A stretch of 64,000 bases of DNA from positions 606,510 to 670,509 of the forward strand of contig NMRB01000055.1 of the NCBI GenBank assembly GCA_002633025.1. Direction: 5' to 3'. The translations under genes and the position numbers were made by a program. The stretch is from Notospermus geniculatus (lineage: Eukaryota; Nemertea; Pilidiophora; Heteronemertea; Lineidae). Positions 1 to 12,200 of the stretch are shown piece after piece. Numbering within the stretch: the first letter of the stretch is position 1; every line of letters begins with the position of its first letter. The notes below the pieces were generated by a model. That model worked only from the letters and a program-made list of their open reading frames with translations, had not been told where the DNA came from and ran no database searches.

Positions 1-202
1 AAGGTCACTCATTTTTGCTGATGATTATTCTCTGAAGGTCACTCACCTTTCACCTAATACTCCATTACTGATGAGTTTCAAGGTCAAATGCCATTGCCGT
101 TTCAAAGGAAATTCCCTTCTCCAGTTTCTAGCTTAAACATGATCAATTGTACCGATATATCTCAGGACACTTGATAGGAACGGACAGACTTCTGGTACTT
201 AC
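1..202. other. Intron sequence downstream of Ras-GRF exon 11
   Basis: No exon, repeat or hairpin is recognised. A short direct repeat (aaggtcactca) occurs at 1 and 35. Confidence 0.6.
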
Positions 203-281
203 TATCATCATCGAAGAAGAACACATCCGAAGAAGAATCCTCAACTAAGGTACAGTCTGCTAAAGGCACCTTGCCATAGTG
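203..281 (-). CDS. RASGRF: Ras-GRF exon 11 (second PH domain, continued)
   Basis: The exon is 79 nt between CTGTTTCAG and GATGATA|GTAAGT. It encodes [20 protein letters not shown], then [15 protein letters not shown] lines up with vertebrate ISLIDCTLLEE. Splice sites and phase fit exon 10. The acidic tail is less conserved. No further exon is visible in bases 1-202, so the rest of the gene is outside the window. Confidence 0.85.
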
Positions 282-3200
282 CTGAAACAGAGACAGAAGA
301 GTATAGAGTGTTTCATCAACTTAACCCAGTTTCACCCGAAGTTCAGCCACTTTGGGGGAACTACCCAATATCAACGAATCAACAACAATCCCTTGTAGAT
401 AAACTGCACAAGTCAGTTGATAGAATTTACTGCACATTTGAGACACCCACCTTGCAGAGATGCAAGCGTCCATTCGAAGCTCTGGTGGTGAGTAACAGAT
501 GATAGGTGAACAGAAACACCTGGCGCACTTGTTCCTTTTTGGACTCCTTGAATGAAGAACCAAAAGAACCCAGGCGTCCTCGTGTTGATTTACTGCGGTC
601 GTTTAGCACTTGCAATAAGGACCCTGAAAGAAATAGACACATATTTGAGAGAAAGACAAAGAAGAAGAAACTACTGGTAGCTTTAGCGGAGTTGACGATA
701 CGCAGTCAGAAATTAGAACAAGGATGTTTGGTTCTTTTGTGGTGAGGAATGAGTGTTTCCTGTACCGCCCTGGCAGCCATCTTACCTTGTCTGACAAATG
801 TTTGATTCACGTCAAGGAGTATGTCACATCCTTCCACGATCATTCGCTCAATGGCGAGGTTCTTCCTAATGTTCTCTGTTTCACTGACTTCATCATGCAT
901 GATCTGCAACAGCATTGTGGTAGGATTAAGACCAAGCTCATCGCTTTCTTTCAACAGGAGTAGATAACCAAAGACTAAAGCTGTTGATGCTCAACTTACA
1001 TGTGATGATTCTTCAAACTTTTTCTTTCTATATGCATGAGCTGATAACCAAAGACTCCAGCTACTGTTCAATTACATGTGATGATTCTTCCAACTTATTC
1101 GTAGATCTCTCTACATGAGCAGAAAAGCAAAGACTATAAGCACTGCTCAACTTACATGTGATAATTCTTCTAACTTGCTCTTGGCATACTCGAGTTTCTT
1201 TCTTTCTACATGGTCATGAGGAGTGTGAGCCAGGAGTTCATGAAGTGTGATGATGTAGCGAGGAATCTGAAACAAGGCACAGGATAAATTGAAGACCACG
1301 AAGTAATCATTGGTTTCACTATGATACCATATACTGCAGATATCTGTTGTGCAGACTATAATCATCAAGAAACTTACAACCAATTCTAAACAATACCGGG
1401 TAGATTAGATGGATCCTCTGAGACACATTAGCCCCACGATTGGAGACAAAGATATTTGAGGTACGGAATGCCCTCTTCCCCAAAAATTCACCATATCATC
1501 ACTACATTCATTTACCTGGTGCATAGGATATGTGAGAAATGTTTCAAGTGACCTGCCCTCACACGCCGGCTTTTCTTCATAACGCTTGAGCAAAGTGTTG
1601 AATTCTTGTTTCTGCTTGTATTCGGCCAAGACCTGCAGACTGAAGTGGTGATTTCGCACATACTCTTGATATATCCCCAGCATCGGCAGTAGCATGTCGA
1701 AGAGATCACCTAGAAGGACAAAACGCAAGATTGCTGGGGCACATAGCTGGCAGAGAGGCATACATCCCAATGAAAGTGACATGGTCTGCTGAAAATAACA
1801 CGCTTAAAGTTACATTTTTTGATGGAAAGGAGCTTCGGTTTTCAGCCAGTACAATGCAATTCATGACCATATCAAATTGTCGCTATGAATCAATGTTGTC
1901 AATTTTGCAGACAAGTGCTTTTCATCTGAAAACAGCATTCCTTTTCTTTACCCATTTGAAGATGTCAGCTGAACGATATCTAGACATAACTATCTAAATG
2001 GCTGACCACTCCTATATCCATAAGATGTCATTCAGATCATAAAATCAATAGAATTGTGACAACTGATGGTCTTATCAGAAAATACACAGACGCAATTAAT
2101 TTCTCTTTCTTGACTTGGGGCAAGTTTCAATGCAGAAGATAACCATGCTCTTTTTAAACGAAAGATCATGACCACGTCTGACCAATTATTGGTGTGCCAT
2201 CTTATAGACTGAATATGTTCCATGGCCAGTTTTATGCAGGTGGTTCCATCATTATGATAATGCTTTCGAAAAAAAAGGCAAGTTCTGGGTTGAAACAGAA
2301 TGATTCAATGTCAACCACACAGTCAACTTGCTTATCGTCTTACAAGGCTATCTGGGGAGGACATGATAATGCTTACATCTGCAAATATTACGTAGTAAAA
2401 CAGTTAGAACATGCCAAGAATGACCACAATACTCTTGGTTGTGTGCACACATTATAAGGGACACTTCGAAGGGACACAGCCATAATAACACAACAACAAA
2501 TGTCTCCAATCATCAAAGCATTGCACCAAACGAGGTGTCTGGAATCATACTTTCTATTTCTCTGTAGCATTATAGTACGACTGGTATTCGGCTTCAGATA
2601 TAACACCTCTGCTACCCGAAAATAGCAACACCAATCTGACCTTCTCCAATACCGTCACTCCAGCATACTGGTGTAAAGTGCCAAAGTGTTCCCATTTCTC
2701 AGTGTTTCTCTTCACTTGAACACTGTGAAAGTGATAAATATCAAGTAGTCAACTTCCAGAACTTGCGAATTTTCGACCCCAACCGGGGTCTTCCTCAGGC
2801 ACTTTTCAGTTGGGGTTGAAAATTTGCAAGTTCTGGAAGTTGACTTCTTGATATTTATCACCTTGTGTGTCAATTTTTGTGCTTTCTTCTTTGGATTTGG
2901 TGAAATCGAAAGTGACAGATTTCTCTGTGTTCCCCTATGAAAAGGCACAATCTCTCTAGCTGTCTATTGTAAGGAAACTCTGGGATATCAGGAACACTAG
3001 AAAACATTACACCAATACTTTGCATTTCAATGTTCTTTCCAAATTTAGACAGGCAGTCAATGCTGTATTAAACATCATCAAGTATCCATAAAATGATGAA
3101 GGCATAAACTGTTAAAAGGAAAGATATACACATGTTAAACAGCACAAAACCAGACCCAAGCATAAGCTAGATGTAAGCTGCAACCAATCAACTCCAGTCC

Positions 3201-6200
3201 CGACCAAAGCATGTAATCATTAGAGATCTGTCAGTCCTGTACGAAGTTCCAAGCACCATGAATCTGACTTTTTCTGAGAAAAGACAAGAATAATGGGAGT
3301 AGAAAATGTCAAATGGAATCCACACCAGAACAGGGAATTCTGCAGTAAGTCATGTAAAGCTTATTTCGGTCTGGAGAAATCTTTTATCCAGGAAACAGAC
3401 GGAATTTGACGAGAGAACATCCACAACAAGTCCTTAGAAGCATCGCGATGATCCCCACACTCATATTTGTTAGAATGCCACTGCAGCAGGTTGAGTCCAT
3501 CTGTGAGCTTCCTTCCATGCAGTTAGTTCAGAAAGCTAGTGCGATGTCAGAATCGATATTGTCTGCATAGTCTGGATATTTCGCAAATTTTGTGTACTAA
3601 GATGTTTGAAGACAACTCCACTCCGTCAAAATGCCAGAGGGGAAATTCACAGCAGGGGCAAATATGGACGTAGCTTTTTAAAGTTACCGGTAAGTTAACA
3701 TTACCATGCTTTTAGAAGCGCACGATAGAGCACAAGATCATACGCATAAAGAATTTGAGAGTTTATGTCATACAACTTCCTTTCAAAATGAATCCCAAGC
3801 GATGAACCTTTCCAACCTTTTAAGCCCTTGTTAATTACATGCCACGATAAGTGCTTTCCAAAGGTCCACACCAGGAGTAGAATTGACAGCAGGCAGCAGT
3901 TTTACATCTAACTTACCAAGGACCAAGGTCGGCCAATTCTCCATCCGAGAGTTCAGACCCTTCACAAAGATCTGATGCAAGAATAAGACAGTCTCGCTGA
4001 AATGGAAACCAATATGGTTGATGAGGTACACAGTTCATTGACCTTGAACTTACCTAGAACCAAGGTCGGCCAGTTTTCCATGCGAGCTGTCAGAGCTTTC
4101 AGGAATATCTGATGTAAGAAAACCACAGTTTCACTGAAATTAAAATGTAGAAGTAGAATTGATTTCAAGTCACAGATTTTGATCAATTATTTGTCTGGCT
4201 TACCATCATCCCCAAAATATGAGTTCATAAAGATCGCAGGAATCCTCAGCAGAATGCCGTGACATTGGCCCTGTCATACAAGATATTTTGGCCCCTTTTC
4301 ATTTCATCCATTGATAACGATGGTTTGAAAGATTTCCAGACATGATATTAACAACTACGTGACTGCACACAGCATCAATCCACAATTATAAATCATCGGA
4401 TATCTGATACGAAGTGTAGTGTGATAAAGTGTTTCTGATAAATTTGTAGAATTTCATGGTGAAATTGAAAGACAAGACATCATCTTTCTACCTGGATAAT
4501 GGAACATATGTAGCAAGGAGGAACAGCCAGGGACTGATGGAGGATGCACGTGGAGCAGTCATTGGGCCGTGTGGGACAGACTTTTGCCTAAAGTAGGCCC
4601 TATAGCTGAAGTTAGACTTTCTCTATGCTTAAAGCATTAAGAAAAGTTAGACTTTAATGAAAGTCGGATTCAGCCAGACTTTAATGAAAGTCTGGCTGAA
4701 ATCCGACCCTAGCATACGGCCCATTGTTGAGCTTGCCACATTTTCCGACTTATGACTATTTACCTGTTCAAGAATATTGAATTGACATCATCATGGGTAA
4801 TCGGTGGCTTTTTTGAACTGGCTGCCATCTTGAATGGCCGTAGAAAACATGACACAAGCGTTGACAGCTGTCTGACGTATTCCTCTTCGCATTCAACCAT
4901 CCCAAACACGATGCTATTCCGCTTTCTCATGCTCTCTGCATGTTCCGAACGTATGTACTCATCAACGATTTGCTTCCATCGCCGGCGACACAACCAACCT
5001 CTGAAGAAGCTTTGCACCTGAAATATTGGAAGTAGTGAAATGTAGAATGTAATATGATTTGTACAGACTGGTTTAAAACCGTTTGAAATGGTTTAAAACC
5101 GGTTTAAAACCGGTTAACAAATAGACTTCGTGGAACAGACTTAATTCATCAGCTCTTGGTTGACACCATGATGGTGGGGCAACATTGGCACTTGATACCG
5201 CTGAAACTACACATTTTTTAGGGTGATGCAGATCCATTCCTCATCAGACAGGGAGGGTTACTCTCTCTGACAATGCAGGTACAAACTTATAACATTATAT
5301 AATCAGTTTATAATTCAATTGTTTACCACCATCTATCACCATGACAAATCATCTGTTTCAATGTCTCCACATCTCATCGGTCTTCTGAGTTCACCAGAAG
5401 ACATGAAAACATATCGAAGACAATTTATCCACTTATGAGAAGAATCCTGTTCAGAGAAAATGAAATCCATTCCAAAAGATACTCCAAAGTCCTTCTTCAT
5501 TCAGGCGCTCTGTAAGTGCTTCCCAATGAAATGTCCAATAATCCAGTGAATTGGGAAAATTCTTCCAATATCCAAAGAGGAACAAGTCCCATACGTCCAC
5601 TCTTGGTCATGTTTTAATGTTTAATTAAGAGACAGGTCCAGTATATCCAGATGTGCAGTGAATGTGGTATATCCAGTTCAGATGTCCACCAGAAGATCCC
5701 ATAGCAAACTTGAATATCCAACAACACAGCCATATCCTGGGGTAATATCTCCTGTGTCTCCTGTTACAATCATAGCTCTCACCGATGTTCAGTCTACAGC
5801 CAACAACACATGAATATCTTTCTTACCTTTTTGATTTTTTTAATTTCATCACTTTCTTCTTCTTTTAACAAGTGATTTGACGTTTTGAGTTCATTCTTGA
5901 ATTCCTTCAGCTGAAAAAGATAGATTACCAACTGAGCAACAAGTACTCCACATGTTACAAACAGGAAACTAAGCTTTGCAAGAGAAATAAAGCAGTACCA
6001 CATCCTGCTCATGTAGTCTTCCTTCGCTGTTCATCTATTTTTATGTCAAAGAATCAAGAATCTTGTTCAGATTTTCTGGATTTCCTTAAAGTGGGCTCAG
6101 TTTTTACCTTTCTGACTTCATTCTTTAGTTTCTTGACCTCAGTGGTGAGTTCCTCCGTCTGCTGTACGTAATGCCACTTTGCCTGCCGCTCACTGTCAAG

Positions 6201-9200
6201 AATCTGTAGAAGGTGCAAGTGTTTCTGCTCCAGTTCTTCTTTCTGTTCAAGGACTTTACTATAACTGTAAAAACAAACAGAGAGCACAATGGTAAACTCA
6301 GGGTTACCCCAACAACCTGTTGTATGAAACGTAGCAATTCAGTCCCACGATTTCTGTTGACTGAAGCCATAAGGTATAAGGAGTAGGCAGGGACCCGCGA
6401 GGAGTTACATCACCATGGCAACAAAAAAAGGAATCTGCGCCATCAGTTTCTTGATTCTATATCATTTCTCTATGGCAGGGGGAACAATGCAGTGGATGCC
6501 TGACACAGAGCTGGATCTCTGCAAATGTTCGCTTTCTTGCTTTCGCTCTGATTGGATCAGCTGTGATCAACATGAGTAGACATGGAAACTTCTGCCGCCT
6601 TCAGAAGTATTTGATGCGGACCAAATTTAGCTTTTTCTATGAGAATCGAATAGATAACCCTTGTATCACCTGCTCAGCCTGTTTACAAAATGATCCCAGA
6701 AGAAGAAACAGTCTCCCTTGAAACAATGGTGGGTGAAGAGATGAGATCAGATATGCACTGTTTGCCCCAAGCTACAATGATACCTTTGAGTTGTCTACCT
6801 CCAACTAAATTTCCATTGTTCTCACTGTAGAAAAAGGTACATTTGAGCAGACTTCAATTTTTTGTGACAGCAACGGTACCTAGACAGTTATGAAATATGG
6901 GTATGATATTTCAACCATAGTCATGCACCCGCAGATAATACCTACAGTGGGGATAACACATTACAACTTTATCTCTCCATGTAGAGTAATTCAACCCATT
7001 CTCAAACGAAGGTAATGATGCCTTCAAAACTTTAAGATGACAAAGGAATGTTGGCCGGTGGAATCTGGTTCAGTAATCATTCAAAACAAATGCTTCCACA
7101 GCTTATGCATCTCCGACTCAAGATTATCCTGACAACAACAACCGCCCAATATTTTCCTCAGCTGCAACTCAAGACCACATCACAGCAACCCGTGATCATG
7201 ACCTACAATGTCTTTATCTTGTAACATCTTTACTTGCCGACATCGCCGCCAATAAGGTCCAGAGGTGGCGGCACATTAACGTCTTGCCCAAAGCCACATG
7301 GCATTTCACAGACGTGGGACCCTAACCCTCCTGATCAACGGCCAATATTCCAATCACTAGGTCACAGACCCCCTGGCATCGGGAATGGCTGTTTACCCTT
7401 AACATCTCATCAACTAAACGACTAATGATTTTCCATATTTTGGACCAGCCCGCTGGTAATGATAAACCATTGAGAACAAAAGGTCAAGAGTCAGAGCATC
7501 ATCAAATCAATGAAAAGTGCAATCAAAACAAGAGCTTTCTGTTGAGGCTATATGAGGTTCTAGAACAGCGGTTTTCAGACTGTCCGTTGATGGCCAAGGG
7601 GTTGTTGTCTTCATACCTAGAGGTTTTATTCAAAATTGCTGCTTGACTTTGGAGAGCTCCAAAGTCAAGCAGCAATTTTGACTAAAACTTCAAAGAGCAT
7701 CAAAGAGCAGCACTCTTGCAGCCTACATGATGAAGAAAGTTTTTGCAATATCAAGCTGATGTTGATCAGAATCATCCATTTACTTACCTCGCATGTTTGA
7801 TGGCATCAACCCAAGCATTGCATTCTGTTTCAGTGTCCGTCCTGAGTTCATATTGCCGTAAACCTTCTGGTCTGTAGTAGATCGCAAATGAATACTGCAA
7901 TGAAACAGAAGTGAAAGAAAAAGTAAAGTCTAGAATTAAGATTTCTCATGCATATTGCCTTGATGGTGAATGGTAGAGGTGGGAAGTTGGAAATAAGAAC
8001 CCATTGATATCAGGAAGGAATTTCTCCACCCAATGCTCAATTCAGTTTGTAATCCTTGTAACATCTTTTTCAAATGCAGTGAAAGCTTCCATGCAACATT
8101 GAGACATCGAGAAAGAAAGTGGTGAGACAGACTTTCAAGAGATCAGGTCCTGGTACTTCGAACACCAGTTTTGGATAACTTTGATGAAGCGTGTGTTCCT
8201 GTGGAAAATATGACTGAGAAAAAGTCAGACAACTGTCATGAGATGAACACTATAACCCTTAAACCTGACTGAGATGATCATTTTCATCCCCAGATGCAAA
8301 GATACCAACATTATTTTAAGTTTCTTCTTGAATTCTTTTCAGATGACCAATCTCACTGGGTGCAGTCATGAAAGTCTGAAAATGATTACATGTACTGTGA
8401 TGTTGAATGAAGGGAACCAACCCCAGAACCTTTTCCCTAAAATAGGCTTCACAGTAGTGGTGATCTATTGGAGCAAGATACAAGCTTACTATACTCTGAA
8501 GTTCCATTCCACTACAACAAGATTCTCATCTTGTTGGAGCAAGAAGCTTACCACTCTGAAGTTCCATTCCACTACACCAAAATACCCATCTTGTTGGGCT
8601 GAAGTTCTACCTCCACTACAACAAGATACTCAGCTTGTTGGAGCGAGATTCATATTACTCTGAAATTCTTTCTCCACTACAACGAGATATTTATCTTACC
8701 AACTCAATACAAGTAACTCGTAGGCCCTAATTACAAGCCATGAGGATGCTATTTATGACTACATCCATAAAACAAAGCAGGCCACCTGACCAGCTGAAAG
8801 TGATGCACTCAGATAAATATCTGGTAAATGACATGGCAAGATGATTTCTTTCATTTGATTATTATCATACCCAACCTTGACAGTCAGTGACTTCAGTCAT
8901 GTCAGTGACCCAGTGACGTAATATTAGCCTACAATTACATCTATCAGAAATAGGACTCTGTTTGAGTCTGTTCTAGAGTTTCGGATTGTAAAGTTCCAGC
9001 CTGAAGAAGACCCCGGTTGGGGTCGAAAATTCGCAAAACTCTGGAAATTGCCTTTTTATTTATCATATCAGAAATAGCAGTAATATATACCAAAACTGCA
9101 CTTGAAAGGTCACGCAGACCTGGCTTTGCCACTGCAATGTAAGCTCCTCCAAATTATCATATCAAAAGCGTCAGTGTCAGGACTTCGATTTGATATCATC

Positions 9201-12200
9201 AGCCTGCTCTGGGGTCAGCAATGCCGATTGTCACCAACAGAAGAAGCTGAACCCTGGCAATCTCAGACCCCTGAGACCTTACAACTGGGATTTTGGTGTT
9301 TCTGATTTAATATGTAGATACCTAAATGCAATGAAAATCCTACTCAAAGGTCTGGACACTTGTCGCAATGATGACCAGAATCCCTATCCTAGCATCTGTA
9401 TCATCTCAGACATCATTGCTCTCATCCAGAAACTGTTAAACATGGATGCAACTGACACATCACTTAGCGTTTTGAGCCAGTTTATCAAATCAGAGGGTAA
9501 CTTGTATTATGATGGAGAAATCAACAATACTAATAGCCACAGTGGCGTCTGATGCAGGCTGCCAGGTAAGCCTGTCGCCATGGCAACCCTATAAATGGAT
9601 GCCAGTGTTTTACCATGACAGGGGAGACAACTGTACAGGGCCTTAGCGCTGGATGCGTTGACTGTATACATAGATGTATGTGATGCGGTGATGGAGAGTC
9701 ATAATCAGTCTGATATGAATTGATTCAGTCGAGAGACTGCTGACTGAACCACTGACCACTTCCTCACGATACAGTAATGATCTAATCATCTAATCATGGA
9801 GTGGAGGATGGTGAGGACACATGTCCCTTAATTGAAAAGATAATGCAGTAACATGTCTGCTAATTGAACGGAAATTAGGCCTGATTTCATCGACCCATCT
9901 ATTACATCCCTGTATTTCTTTAGTTCTTCCTGTCAAGGTCAAGTTTACTTGAACTGTAAGTGACCAAATTTCCTGAGGCATCCTAATCATAACTTCCACA
10001 GAGGAAGCTGCAAAATACTCCCACTTGGCGGCACTGTGATGCATTGTAACTCATTTTTGTACCTCTGTTGCGCTGTGTCAATGACGTCATGCTACATTAT
10101 TGGATTGCTTAGCTGTCTCTTAATGTCTCTAGCAGCATCGCCCCGCTGTTTGGATCGAAGTCAGTTCCTCGTTATTGGTGGCCAAAACTGTTGCTCATTA
10201 CAACAACATCAAATGGCATATTTCTTCAGACCCCAGATATCATCTTTCCCATTGAAATTATTAGTTCAGTCTCTCAAAGAATTATCAACACCAACATCCA
10301 AAGATAGCACATTTGTCTCCTCTGTCAGCACAACATACAACACCACAGTTTCCATTTCAACAGCATCCAATGGCGAAAAAGGGATTTCAACAATGATTAG
10401 TATTGAAATGAAACACATGTAACAAGCTCTTTTAGAGTGATCGGTGTCTAAGTCACCAGCTTTGTCGGAGCTCCAATAACACAAATTAATCAAACGCCCT
10501 CCAGCTCTGCTCAACAAATTAGGTTCAGGAAATTACTTTATATGCCTGCAACTGCTCTTCAAAAACTAGCCTGGTGGAGCACACGATTAGATTGTTGCGT
10601 GAAAATATCCTTCGTTCGACGAGGCTGGTGTAATTTCTGTATGCGGGGAAAGCACCATGTCCAGGTTCCAATGAACTGAAATTGACGTGGTCTTGGTACT
10701 GTCTGAGTGGGGCAAAATTGTCGCTTTAAAGTTCGTTTTGAAGATGACTTTCAATCATATCTCCAAACATGAAAATGGATCTAAATGACACCTTTTTGCC
10801 CCTTGCTCTTTCAGGATCGAAATGCCAGGTTGTCCTTGAAACCACTTGTAGATGCCAACGACCACTTCTAGTAGGCCCTACCGGTATTCATAGATAAAGA
10901 AGGAATGTTGAAAGTGCAAGAATGCTAAGGATGCTCAAAGAAGACTTTTTGTGACATCCTGCGAATAATTGCTTCTCATTTCACTTTTGATATTTCACAT
11001 TTACATTTACTTAGGAATGTACATGTATATTATAAATATGATTACAAATCAGATTTATTGCCCTAGTGACTCTCAGTGTCCAAATGGGCGTCATGGTGAG
11101 CACCAAGGCCAAACAATTAATTGATTTGTCCTCGTCTAATAATCCCATCAATAAACAACAATGGACAAGTTCATCATCAATACTATCTATAATCTGAATC
11201 AATATTATCACTGCCCCAAGTAGGCCACGGCATCACCAGTGAAAATACACCTCATAAAACAAGAGCAATCAGGTCACTTCACTCTATGTTATGATAGACA
11301 TTAGTGCATCACATCCGCATCATCAGAAGACCAGGAGGTCAACTGCCTATTGATTGACTTGACGATTGATGAGAGATCGATGATCGGCAGATTGGTCCAA
11401 CATCACGGCCAGATGAACAGACGTAGGTCTGGAGTTTTTGATTAGAGTGTTAACAGAATGCTGGGAGCGTACGGCGCTGCTTCTCCATGTGAGAGTTTTC
11501 TTGAGTTAAGCCTGCCGCACACTGGAGCTATCTGCTGAGCCAAAAATTATTCGAGACTGTTTGCTCAGCAGATAGCTTGCGTGTGCGCGTATTTTCGGTG
11601 AGTTTTCTGCCTCGCGAGAAAACTCACTGAAAAAATACGCACACACACGAACTGGCTGCTGAGCAAACGGTCTCGACTGACTTTTTGCTCAGCAGATAGC
11701 TCCAGTGTGCGGCAGGCTTTAGATCTCAGTTGGCAATTCACCATTGTTGATTTTCTTACAACCTTTACTCCGTGAGCAGTCTATCGCATACCTAATCATT
11801 TAAACAATGCCAATTTCACATGATTACAAACAAATGATTCAACATCCATAAAAAGTTTAGCAGTGATGCATTCTTCAGTTCAATGTGATAGAATGAAATG
11901 GTCCATGGACCATGTGCTCACCTGGGTGAATGTACCAGAAGAACAAATGACAAATATTAAATCAAAATGTTCCAGGGCAAGCCTTGAGTTCCTGGGTAAT
12001 ATGATTATCGTCAAAATTTCAAGGTCAAAACATTCTCGCTTGAGTAATTTATGACATATATGCTGGTCCATATTCCAAAATGGCCACTTGGTAACCATAT
12101 TATTAGGGGTCCAATTGGATGAAAATTTGCTGTACACATAGAGGGTACCGAGATATATGACCTCACCAAGTTAGAAGATTCGAGGTCAAATAGCCATGAA

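Noticed and set aside
9190-9552. 120-codon plus-strand open frame
   Set aside because: Its first third is a MITE and the remainder resembles no family; no splice or promoter context.
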